From Flavobacterium ammonificans (GTDB lineage: Bacteria; Bacteroidota; Bacteroidia; Flavobacteriales; Flavobacteriaceae): a DNA stretch of 64,000 nt. The stretch spans positions 868,001 through 932,000 of the forward strand of contig NZ_AP025185.1 in the NCBI RefSeq assembly GCF_020886115.1, given 5' to 3'. The position numbers were made by a program, and so were the translations under genes. The notes under the pieces are model-generated. The model saw only the letters and a list, made by a program, of their open reading frames with translations. It was not told where the DNA came from and did no database searches. Below, in pieces: positions 17,472 to 26,545 of this stretch (positions are counted from its first letter, which is position 1; every line of letters begins with the position of its first letter).

Positions 17472-19004
17472 ATGATAAAAAATTTCAAATGGCTATTATT
17501 AGTTTCGTTAACTTTTGTAGCTTGTAATGATGATGAAGATATTATTGTTGAAGAGCCAGTATCTGCTGGTTCTGCAGTATTCTCAAAATATGTTGCTTTA
17601 GGAGATTCTTTTGCGGCAGGTTTTAGCGATGGCGCTTTATTTATTGAAGCTCAAAAAGGAGCTTATCCTAACATATTAGCTCAGCAATTTTCGGAAGCTG
17701 GTGGAGGTGCTTTTACAACTCCTTTTACAGCTGATAACACTGGAGGCTTACTATTAGGAGGAAATGTTATTGCAAATCAACGTTTGTTTTTTAACGGAGC
17801 TGCTCCAACTCCTGTTTCAGGAACGCCTACAACTAATGTTGCTACTAAAGTAACTGGTCCGTTTGGAAACTTAGGAGTGCCTGGAGCTAAAAGTTACCAC
17901 TTAGTTGCTGCTGGTTATGGTAATGTTGCTGGAGTTGCTGCGGGTTTAGCTAATCCTTACTATGCTCGTTTTTCAACTTCTGCTACATCAACTGTTTTAG
18001 GAGATGCCGTGGCGCAAACACCAACTTTCTTTTCATTATGGATTGGAGGAAATGATGTTTTAGGATTTGCAACATCTGGAGGAGTAGGAACTAACCAAAC
18101 TGGAAATATGAACCCAGCTACATACGGTTCAAATGATATAACTGACCCTACTGTTTTTGCTAGTGTTTACAATACTTTAGTAAACGGTATGACAGCTAAT
18201 GGAGCAAAAGGAGTGGTGGCTAATTTACCGTATGTTAATACCTTGCCATTCTTTACTACAGTACCTTCAAGTCCTTTGTCTCCAGCTGCATTAGGGGCTA
18301 ACCTTGCTACACTAAATGCACAGCTATACGGACCTTTAAAACAAGCGTTAACTGTTTTTGGAGCTGGGGATAGAATTAATTTACTTTCTGCCACAGCTGC
18401 AAATCCTCTTTTAATTAGAGATGAATCATTACCTAATTTGTCAGCTCAATTAACCGCTGCTTTTACTCCTACATTAGGGGCTACAACCGCTGCTTTTTAC
18501 GGGGCTGTTTTTGGTCAAGCGCGTCAAACAACTTCAGCTGATTTGGTTTTATTGACTACACAATCTGCTATTGGTGCTGCACCTACAGCTGCAAATTCAG
18601 GGCTTGGAATTGCTCCTCCAGCACCTTTAAATAGTTTTGGGATCTCATATCCATTACAAGATATGCATGTATTAATTCCTTCTGAAATTGCTGCGATTAG
18701 AGTAGCAACAGACGCTTATAACACAAGCATTAAGGCTATTGCAGATGCTAAAGGGTTAGCTTTTGTTGATGCTAAAGCGATAATGAACCAATTGTCAAGT
18801 ACTGGTATTGTTGCTAATAATTTTACAATGACATCTCAATTTGTATTTGGAGGTTCGTTTTCATTAGACGGAGTTCATCCAAGTCCAAGAGGATATGCTT
18901 TAATTTCAAATGCTTTTATTGATGCAATTAATGCTAAATACGCTTCAACTTTGAAAAAAGTTGATTTAGGTAAGTATAGAATTTTATTTCCAGCTAGTTT
19001 ATAA
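17472..19004 (+). CDS. SGNH/GDSL hydrolase lipoprotein
   Basis: The protein has 510 residues. It begins with a lipoprotein signal (VSLTFVAC, Cys18) followed by the acidic stretch NDDEDIIVEE, which resembles the lipoprotein export signal that sends Bacteroidota lipoproteins to the cell surface. The SGNH blocks are present: GDS at 44-46 with catalytic Ser46, GGND in SLWIGGNDVLGF, and D466-G-V-H469 as the acid and base. Members are esterases, lipases or deacetylases; the substrate here is unknown. It directly follows the TonB-dependent receptor and shares its transcript, so the two probably act on the same compound. A terminator follows. Confidence 0.9.
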   Translation: MIKNFKWLLLVSLTFVACNDDEDIIVEEPVSAGSAVFSKYVALGDSFAAGFSDGALFIEAQKGAYPNILAQQFSEAGGGAFTTPFTADNTGGLLLGGNVIANQRLFFNGAAPTPVSGTPTTNVATKVTGPFGNLGVPGAKSYHLVAAGYGNVAGVAAGLANPYYARFSTSATSTVLGDAVAQTPTFFSLWIGGNDVLGFATSGGVGTNQTGNMNPATYGSNDITDPTVFASVYNTLVNGMTANGAKGVVANLPYVNTLPFFTTVPSSPLSPAALGANLATLNAQLYGPLKQALTVFGAGDRINLLSATAANPLLIRDESLPNLSAQLTAAFTPTLGATTAAFYGAVFGQARQTTSADLVLLTTQSAIGAAPTAANSGLGIAPPAPLNSFGISYPLQDMHVLIPSEIAAIRVATDAYNTSIKAIADAKGLAFVDAKAIMNQLSSTGIVANNFTMTSQFVFGGSFSLDGVHPSPRGYALISNAFIDAINAKYASTLKKVDLGKYRILFPASL

Positions 19005-19024
19005 ATAAACAGCTTTAAATTATT

Positions 19025-19056
19025 AACCACTGCTCAAAAGGCAGTGGTTTTTTTAT
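19025..19056 (+). terminator. Terminator after the SGNH lipoprotein gene
   Basis: AACCACTGC (19025-19033) pairs with GCAGTGGTT (19041-19049), followed by a T run. Confidence 0.88.
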
Positions 19057-19093
19057 GGGTTAATATTTATGTAGTTTTTTTAACAAAAAATTA

Positions 19094-19122
19094 TTGATTT
19101 TATATTTTAAAAATTATCTTTG
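19094..19122 (+). promoter_or_regulatory. atpD promoter
   Basis: TTG (19094-19096), 18 bases, TATCTTTG (19115-19122), an exact Bacteroidota pair. Transcription would begin about 80 bases before atpD, leaving a fairly long AT-rich leader. Confidence 0.7.
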
Positions 19123-19203
19123 CACTCTGTAAAAAGGATTTATTTGATAACTTTCAATTAAGTCAATTTCATAAACCTAAATAGCTATTTAATAAATACA
19201 TAA

Positions 19204-20718
<1,515 letters not shown>

Positions 20719-20760
20719 TTCAATTAACAATGGATAATTAACAATTGACAATGTAAAAAA

Positions 20761-20816
20761 TTATCAATTATCAATTATCAATTATCAATTATCAATTATC
20801 AATTATCAATTATCAA
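20761..20816 (+). repeat. Heptanucleotide tandem repeat, TTATCAA x 8
   Basis: Eight perfect head-to-tail copies of TTATCAA fill 56 bases and end one base before the ATG of atpC at 20818. The bases just before it (20719-20752) hold related phrases such as CAATTAACAA and CAATTGACAA. The tract is not in a reading frame that continues atpD or atpC. Confidence 0.98.
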
Positions 20817-20817
20817 A

Positions 20818-21099
20818 ATGATTTTAGAAATAGTATCACCAGAGGCAAAGTTATTTTCAGGAGAAATTACTTCATTATACCTTCCAGGAGTTGATGGAGA
20901 TTTTCAAATCTTGAATAATCACGCGCCAATTGTTTCTTTACTTAAAAAAGGAACTGTAAAAATTGCAGCGCCAAGTTTTACGCTTTCTAAAGAAGCAGCA
21001 GCTAAATTAACGAAAGTAAATGACCAATTGTATACTTTATCAGTGGAGTCAGGAACAATCGAAATGAAAGACAATAAAGTAATTCTATTAGCTGACTAA
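20818..21099 (+). CDS. atpC: ATP synthase F1 subunit epsilon
   Basis: Central-stalk subunit that couples rotation to catalysis and can inhibit ATP hydrolysis. The protein has 93 residues and holds only the N-terminal beta-sandwich domain (ILEIVSPEAKLFSGEITSLYLPG, then FQILNNHAPIVSLL). The C-terminal helical hairpin of about 45 residues found in E. coli epsilon is absent, as in other Bacteroidota, so the classical helix-based inhibition should not operate. Its start codon touches the heptanucleotide repeat, and there is no Shine-Dalgarno. A terminator follows. Confidence 0.95.
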   Translation: MILEIVSPEAKLFSGEITSLYLPGVDGDFQILNNHAPIVSLLKKGTVKIAAPSFTLSKEAAAKLTKVNDQLYTLSVESGTIEMKDNKVILLAD

Positions 21100-21116
21100 T
21101 ACGAATTAAGATTCAT

Positions 21117-21147
21117 AAAAAAAGCCTAACATTCGTTAGGCTTTTTT
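21117..21147 (+). terminator. Terminator of atpD-atpC
   Basis: GCCTAAC (21124-21130) pairs with GTTAGGC (21135-21141), with an A run before and a T run after, so it could work on both strands. The converging gene on the minus strand ends about 75 bases further on. Confidence 0.9.
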
Positions 21148-21219
21148 GTTTTAGATTGCTCTATAGATTAGTTGAAAATAAAACAAACCACTTATTTAAA
21201 TTTTCAACTTGAATGTAAT

Positions 21220-22764
21220 TTATTCTGCTCCATCAACACGGGCTCTTGCTATTGCAAATTTCCCAACCGTTTCTCCCAAAAGCAATCCTTTTTCGCAATC
21301 ACTTCTGTAATGGATTGCGCCAAACAACCGTGAGTTGGACGCGTCTTTTGCCATAGCCTTAAATTGGGTAGCCTTTTCAGGTATAATATGAGACAAAACA
21401 GTAGCGGCTGCACCACTAAATGTAGAGTGTCCAGATACATAGGCTGGGAAGTTTGGAATCCCTGTTAATGTTTTTATAGACGGGTCTATTTGTGTTGGTC
21501 TAGGATTAAAATAATAATATTTAGCATCCCAACAACTAATTGCGGCATCCATAAGAGAAAGATTCAATAAGGCCATATTTCTAGCCCAACGTACCTCACT
21601 ATAATTTTTTGTTACAAAGGCATCTGCTGCAATTGCGTTCCAATGACCCGGCGGCGTATAAGTTCCTACACCATCTGCCCAAAATGTTACAATATCCATT
21701 TCTTTGCGACTAGCATTTTGACTGAATTTTTTTACTTCAGCTAGTTCTTGTGCAAACTGTATCGATTTAGTTGATGGTGGCGGGACAGGACGACTAGCAA
21801 TAACGTCAGCAGTAGACATCAAGAACGAACGTACATTTCCAAACAAAGGCAACATAGGAGGCCGAGCAGGTAAATCTAAAGATAACCACGGAATTTCGCC
21901 TTTCGCTATTGTTTGAGTTTCGAGTTGCGACCAAATAGTTTGATTTCCAACAGCAGCACCCATTCCGTCAGCTGCTGCTCTTGTGATGTATTTTGCCGCA
22001 ATTTTTCTACCTAAAGCAATACCGGCTTCTACATCGCTTCGCACATTGGCACCGCTGATAATTCGGTATAATTTTTCTTCTTCTGCTTTTCCATTGATAT
22101 AAGCAATTTCAGTTGGGAATAATAGTTTTAATAATTCTACAGTTACACCAGCTAATACTCCATCCTCTGACGGATATGAAGGCATTCCGTTTTTAGGGAT
22201 GTGCACTTTTATTGCATTGTCTACAACATAGGGTGCTGCACGGTTGTATAGCTTTTTGTAATGCCAAGTTGCGACCAATGCATCATACTGGGCAGCACTA
22301 ACATAAGCATAAGCACGAGCGGCATAAGGTGGATTTGAAAAGGGAAAAGGAGTATTGGCAAACGGATTAGTAGCCGAAGGCGTAGGATAGGTTCCATCTG
22401 CATTTTGGTAAGGAGGTAAATTATATTTGGCTACCAAAGTGCGCATAATTTCGTTCCAACGTAAAACACTACCGGCACTCCAGTATTGGATGATGCCTTT
22501 TTGTTCCTTATTAATATTGGCTTGATAGCTCTTAATTTCGTTTAATTCTCTAATAAAAGCAGTGCTGTTTGTTGCTGCAGGAGCCTCCAAGCTGAATTCA
22601 TCAGGAGCAGAAAGTAAAATAGGTTTCCAATTTCCAGCCATATCATCATTATTGGAAGGATTTAACATTGGATAGTTTTCTGAACGATCATCAAATTCAT
22701 TACTACAAGATGATATAGAGATAAATGAAACAAATCCTAAAAGGGTGATAATTATATTTTTCAT
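21220..22764 (-). CDS. Vanadium-haloperoxidase/PAP2-superfamily lipoprotein
   Basis: The protein has 514 residues with a lipoprotein signal (ISISSC, then SNEFDDRSE). The C-terminal 150 residues carry the three-part PAP2/vanadium-haloperoxidase motif: K-x6-RP in KYYYFNPRP, SGH in YVSGHSTFSG, and SR-x5-H-x3-D in SRLFGAIHYRSD. All vanadate- or phosphate-binding residues are kept; the usual P before SGH is V. Proteins of this long form are named haloperoxidases, but phosphatase activity is equally possible from sequence. Its start overlaps the stop of the upstream barrel gene by 4 bases, so the two are translated together. The acidic residues after the lipid cysteine may direct it to the cell surface. 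Confidence 0.87.
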   Translation of the reverse strand: MKNIIITLLGFVSFISISSCSNEFDDRSENYPMLNPSNNDDMAGNWKPILLSAPDEFSLEAPAATNSTAFIRELNEIKSYQANINKEQKGIIQYWSAGSVLRWNEIMRTLVAKYNLPPYQNADGTYPTPSATNPFANTPFPFSNPPYAARAYAYVSAAQYDALVATWHYKKLYNRAAPYVVDNAIKVHIPKNGMPSYPSEDGVLAGVTVELLKLLFPTEIAYINGKAEEEKLYRIISGANVRSDVEAGIALGRKIAAKYITRAAADGMGAAVGNQTIWSQLETQTIAKGEIPWLSLDLPARPPMLPLFGNVRSFLMSTADVIASRPVPPPSTKSIQFAQELAEVKKFSQNASRKEMDIVTFWADGVGTYTPPGHWNAIAADAFVTKNYSEVRWARNMALLNLSLMDAAISCWDAKYYYFNPRPTQIDPSIKTLTGIPNFPAYVSGHSTFSGAAATVLSHIIPEKATQFKAMAKDASNSRLFGAIHYRSDCEKGLLLGETVGKFAIARARVDGAE

Positions 22765-23669
22765 TGAATTTTTTTATTGAAATTGATGATGTAAAAGAAG
22801 CCTGCATAGATGGCATTTGTTTGACCCACATTTCGTCCGTCTAAAACGTGATTGAAACCACCAACAAGCGAAAGTGCTTCTTTACCAGGGAAAGTATATT
22901 TAGAATGCATTCCAATTCTAAGAGCATTCATTGTATTACTTGGAAAAGGCATATTGTTTTTTGTAATGTCAAAACCGCCTTGCGTTACTTGGTTATCCAA
23001 AATAGCTTCAGCAATTAAACGACCGGAACGGTACCCCGTGCGTAAGTTTATATTAATTACATCAGGCATCGCTACCTCATTGGAGTAGACCATTTCCGTT
23101 GTAAAATAGGCATTTCGGTCTATTGTAATTGCAGCTCTTTTTTGATAAGCTGCAGACAGTGTGGTAAAAAAGTTACCTCTTTGATAGTCACCCATTAAAC
23201 GGAAAGTAGCGGTTCTACTTTGTAGACCAATACTTAAGGGTAAATAATCGGCAACATAGTTGGTCGTTGGAATTGAGACGCCTGCTATCGTGTACACTGA
23301 ATAAATACCTTGCCCAATCGTTTTTTCAATAGGCATGTATTTTATCGTAGCGGATAAATCTTGCAATCCATTTTGTCCTTTCAAAGTGCCTGCCGAAGCT
23401 TCGGTAGCAATATAAGGCAAACTCACAATCACGTTCAATTTGTCAGTAACTCCGTAGTTTCCATTGATGCTAATATTGTTGTTAGAAACCGTTCCTAAAT
23501 TTTGATTGTCTCTTTTGAAGGTTCCTTCCCAATAATTGCTCCAGGCTCCGTATTGAAAAATCGCTCCTGTACAAAGTTGGTTTTTACTCATCATGATGCC
23601 GTCAATCTCAGTTTGCGCATTTGCAATAAAATGGCATAATAATAGACAGCAGAAATATATTTTTTTCAT
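22761..23669 (-). CDS. Outer-membrane beta-barrel (transporter-like) protein
   Basis: The protein has 302 residues with a signal peptide (MKKIYFCCLLLCHFIANAQ). The mature part alternates polar and hydrophobic residues in strand-length blocks and ends with an aromatic-rich strand (IYAGFFYIINFNKKIQ), as in outer-membrane barrels; it resembles the MetA-pathway phenol-degradation/transporter group, but weakly. It overlaps the haloperoxidase-like lipoprotein by 4 bases and probably serves it, for example as a channel or a platform (inference). No clear promoter is visible; the nearest is TTCATTTG on the minus strand at 23693-23700, one mismatch from consensus. Confidence 0.72.
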   Translation of the reverse strand: MKKIYFCCLLLCHFIANAQTEIDGIMMSKNQLCTGAIFQYGAWSNYWEGTFKRDNQNLGTVSNNNISINGNYGVTDKLNVIVSLPYIATEASAGTLKGQNGLQDLSATIKYMPIEKTIGQGIYSVYTIAGVSIPTTNYVADYLPLSIGLQSRTATFRLMGDYQRGNFFTTLSAAYQKRAAITIDRNAYFTTEMVYSNEVAMPDVININLRTGYRSGRLIAEAILDNQVTQGGFDITKNNMPFPSNTMNALRIGMHSKYTFPGKEALSLVGGFNHVLDGRNVGQTNAIYAGFFYIINFNKKIQ

Positions 23670-23820
23670 TTTAGATAATTAATAGCATCTTACAAATGAA
23701 TAGCCTCAACTCAATAGCGTTGATGAAATGAGTGATAACAAGACACCATTACTTTTAGGTAACGTGATGGCATATTCATTCTAAGAAAAATAAATAGTAA
23801 ATAAGATAGGATACTATATT

Positions 23821-23858
23821 TGACGTGTAGCATTATACCCTAAATGGGTTTTACGTCA
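23821..23858. promoter_or_regulatory. Nested inverted repeat, possible operator
   Basis: TGACGT (23821-23826) pairs with ACGTCA (23853-23858), and inside it ACCC (23837-23840) faces GGGT (23846-23849) across TAAAT. It lies in the 294-base gap upstream of the barrel gene on the minus strand, about 150 bases from its start. Nothing else recognisable is in that gap. Confidence 0.4.
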
Positions 23859-23963
23859 CGAGTGTAGCCAATAATTTTACAGAATGAAAGAATACCTTGT
23901 TGTAAAATAAGGTGTATTAAACAGACAATTCAATTGAGTAAATAATAATTGGTTAACCCAAAA

Positions 23964-24503
23964 TTAAATACAATCCGGAGGAGAATAGGGTAATGAAAGA
24001 TGACCTGGATTAGTAAATTCAGCGTCATTGGTATAAAAAGAATCAGTTGAAACAACCGCCTGAGTTGGCATAGGAATGCTGACTTCAGGATTATCGATAT
24101 AATCTTTGATAAATGATTTCAATAATTTTTTTGTAGGCGATTCTTTCGAAGATCCTGTATTGAATAATTGACTATGAACAAGGTCGTTTAAGTCTTTGCT
24201 TACGGTATTTTCATTAGCGTTAGGCAGATAATACAAACTTAATACATTGTCCTTTATTTGCTTTTTAAAGATATGATAGCTTTTATTATTGATGACTACA
24301 TCTTCGTTTACATCTTCAAATTCTGTGTCATCGACAAACGAATACAATGAGGCATTTAATCGTAAAACTCGAAAATCAGAAGGGCTTGTATTTCCCATAC
24401 GCGCAACCCATGCTTGCTGCTCTTTGAACGCAAACATTAAATAATAACCTATCATGTTGTAGAATAAGGTTACTACTAAAAAAAGGGTGGCTAATCTCTT
24501 CAT
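23964..24503 (-). CDS. Unknown membrane-anchored protein
   Basis: The protein has 179 residues from the start chosen here (MKRLATLF); an in-frame ATG 27 bases upstream is possible. One hydrophobic N-terminal segment (about 4-25) is followed by a polar, acidic domain with no cysteine until DCI at the very end. I do not recognise the family. It stands on the minus strand before the barrel/haloperoxidase-like pair with 294 bases between, and diverges from bioF with 166 bases between. A signal anchor or uncleaved signal peptide facing the periplasm is likely. Confidence 0.65.
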   Translation of the reverse strand: MKRLATLFLVVTLFYNMIGYYLMFAFKEQQAWVARMGNTSPSDFRVLRLNASLYSFVDDTEFEDVNEDVVINNKSYHIFKKQIKDNVLSLYYLPNANENTVSKDLNDLVHSQLFNTGSSKESPTKKLLKSFIKDYIDNPEVSIPMPTQAVVSTDSFYTNDAEFTNPGHLSLPYSPPDCI

Positions 24504-24655
24504 CGGTAACGAAAATAGAAAACTATTCAATCGCCAAATCTTCTAACTAGATTATTTTAACATTTTTTTAACAAAAATTGAACTGTTGCTACAACGAAAA
24601 CCTTTTCGATTTTGCCTCAAAAATTTGAAGAAACCAAAAGATCAAAAAATTGCCT

Positions 24656-24663
24656 TATTTTTG
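24656..24663 (+). promoter_or_regulatory. bioF -7 box
   Basis: TATTTTTG is an exact TAnnTTTG box only six bases before the bioF ATG at 24670, so the leader would be a few bases at most. The nearest TTG (24625-24627) is 28 bases upstream, longer than usual. Confidence 0.5.
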
Positions 24664-24669
24664 TAGCGT

Positions 24670-25809
24670 ATGAAAAAGCTGCCAGAAATACTTTTTAATA
24701 AATTAAATGTTCGTTTGCAAAACAACGCATTACGTAAGTTGCCACAAGAAACTGACTTGGTTGATTTTTCATCGAACGATTATTTGGGTTTTTCTAATTC
24801 TAAATTAATTTTTGATACTACACATCAGTATTTGTTAGAACATAATCAAATACAAAATGGCGCTACAGGATCTCGTTTGCTTTCTGGCAACCATTCTATT
24901 TACAAAACTGTGGAGGATTATATCACTCAATTTCATCAAGCACAATCAGCTTTGATTTTCAATTCTGGTTATGATGCGAATGTTGGTTTTTTCAGTGCTG
25001 TTCCTCAAAAAGGAGATTTGATTTTGTATGATGAATTATGTCATGCTTCTATTCGGGACGGGATTCAGCTATCCAATGCGAAAGCCTATAAGTTCCAACA
25101 TAATGATTTAGAGGATTTAGAACGATTATTAGTTCGGAATTCAGAAAAGACAATTTATATCGTTACTGAATCCGTTTTTTCAATGGATGGTGATACGCCT
25201 AATTTGGAAGAATTAGTTCAGTTGGCTGAAAAACACGATGCTTATATGGTAGTTGACGAAGCACATGCTTTAGGTGTTTTAGGTGACAAAGGGGAAGGTC
25301 TTGTTCAAAGTTTACATCTACAAGATATAGTTTTTGCGCGAATCATGACTTTTGGTAAAGGATTGGGCTGTCATGGTGCGGCAATTTTGGGAAGCCAAGA
25401 ATTAAAAAGTTATTTAGTCAATTTTGCTCGAAGTTTTATTTATACGACAGGTTTATCGCCTCATTCGGTGGCTACTATTTTGATGGCTTATCAGCAGTTG
25501 GAAAAAGCAACAGATAGTCAACAACAATTAAAAAATAACATTGCTCATTTCAATCAGGAAAAGAATCGATTGAGCTTAAAGCCTTTGTTTGTATTTAGTA
25601 AATCAGCCATCCAGTCAGCTATTATTCCTGGGAATGAAAGAGTCAAAAGCATAGCCCATCAATTACAAAGCAAAGGATTTGATGTTAAGCCTATTTTGTC
25701 TCCAACGGTTCCTGAAGGCCAAGAGCGCTTGCGTTTTTGTTTACACAGTTACAATTCAGAAAATGAAATTACTCAATTAGTACAATTATTATCTAATTGT
25801 ATAATTTAA
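24670..25809 (+). CDS. bioF: 8-amino-7-oxononanoate synthase
   Basis: PLP enzyme that condenses pimeloyl-thioester with alanine in the first ring-building step of biotin synthesis. The protein has 379 residues, usual for the family. Family motifs: DFSSNDYLGFS near 30-40, GATGSRLLSGNH, VDEAHALGVLG with the PLP-pocket Asp, and TFGKGLGCHGAA with the Schiff-base lysine. The sequence cannot tell whether it prefers pimeloyl-ACP or CoA. It heads a run of bioF, bioD, bioA and a beta-ketoacyl synthase on the same strand. Confidence 0.94.
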   Translation: MKKLPEILFNKLNVRLQNNALRKLPQETDLVDFSSNDYLGFSNSKLIFDTTHQYLLEHNQIQNGATGSRLLSGNHSIYKTVEDYITQFHQAQSALIFNSGYDANVGFFSAVPQKGDLILYDELCHASIRDGIQLSNAKAYKFQHNDLEDLERLLVRNSEKTIYIVTESVFSMDGDTPNLEELVQLAEKHDAYMVVDEAHALGVLGDKGEGLVQSLHLQDIVFARIMTFGKGLGCHGAAILGSQELKSYLVNFARSFIYTTGLSPHSVATILMAYQQLEKATDSQQQLKNNIAHFNQEKNRLSLKPLFVFSKSAIQSAIIPGNERVKSIAHQLQSKGFDVKPILSPTVPEGQERLRFCLHSYNSENEITQLVQLLSNCII

Positions 25810-25870
25810 CTTTTTTCTATCATTTATTTCCTGATAACTTATCGATATTTGTACTCAAATTGTATAAAAA

Positions 25871-26488
25871 ATGAAACTATTTATTACAGGAATTGGTACC
25901 GATGTGGGTAAAACTATTGCCTCATCAATTATTGTTGAAGCACTTCAAGCTGATTATTGGAAACCGGTTCAAGCGGGTGATTTAGATAACTCAGACAGTC
26001 ATAAAATTCAATCTTATATTTCTAATTCTTCAACAGTTATACACGAAAATAGTTATAAATTAACTACGCCAGCTAGTCCACATTTAGCTGCTAAATTAGA
26101 TCAAATCACGATTGACATTCAACAAATTGTTGAGCCAAAAACAGCTAATCATCTTGTTATCGAAGGTGCAGGTGGCGTTTTAGTTCCCCTGAATAACTCC
26201 GATTGTATCATCGATTTAATTAAAGATGATTACAAAGTGATTGTAGTTTCTAGACATTATTTGGGCAGTATTAATCATACATTATTAACTTTAGAAGCCT
26301 TGCGCTCCCGCAATATTCCTGTTGCGGGTATTGTATTTTCAGGTGATGAATACCCTTCTTCTGAAGAAATTATTTTAAGCAAGTCAAATGCTAAACTTAT
26401 TGGAAGAATAGAAAACGAACCTTATTTTGATCAGAATGTAATTCAGTATTACGCGGATAAATTTAGAGAGCCATTGCAAAGTTTATAA
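25871..26488 (+). CDS. bioD: ATP-dependent dethiobiotin synthetase
   Basis: Closes the ureido ring on 7,8-diaminopelargonate using CO2 and ATP. The protein has 205 residues. The P-loop is FITGIGTDVGKT (residues 3-14), and VIEGAGGVLVPL near 96-107 is the second family motif. It lies 61 bases after bioF and 57 before bioA. A partial -7-like box (GATATTTG) precedes it, so it may be partly transcribed on its own. Confidence 0.95.
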   Translation: MKLFITGIGTDVGKTIASSIIVEALQADYWKPVQAGDLDNSDSHKIQSYISNSSTVIHENSYKLTTPASPHLAAKLDQITIDIQQIVEPKTANHLVIEGAGGVLVPLNNSDCIIDLIKDDYKVIVVSRHYLGSINHTLLTLEALRSRNIPVAGIVFSGDEYPSSEEIILSKSNAKLIGRIENEPYFDQNVIQYYADKFREPLQSL

Positions 26489-26520
26489 TTCATTTGTCAA
26501 TCTGCTAATTTTTCTCGGTG

Positions 26521-26528
26521 TATCTTTG
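26521..26528 (+). promoter_or_regulatory. bioA -7 box
   Basis: TATCTTTG is an exact TAnnTTTG box 17 bases before the bioA ATG. TTTG at 26493-26496 is 24 bases upstream, one more than the usual upper limit. Confidence 0.5.
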
Positions 26529-26545
26529 TTCTTTAAAATGTAAAT

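Noticed and set aside
20719-20817. Heptanucleotide tract read as a CRISPR or as coding sequence
   Set aside because: There are no spacers between the 7-base units, and no frame through the tract continues atpD or joins atpC.
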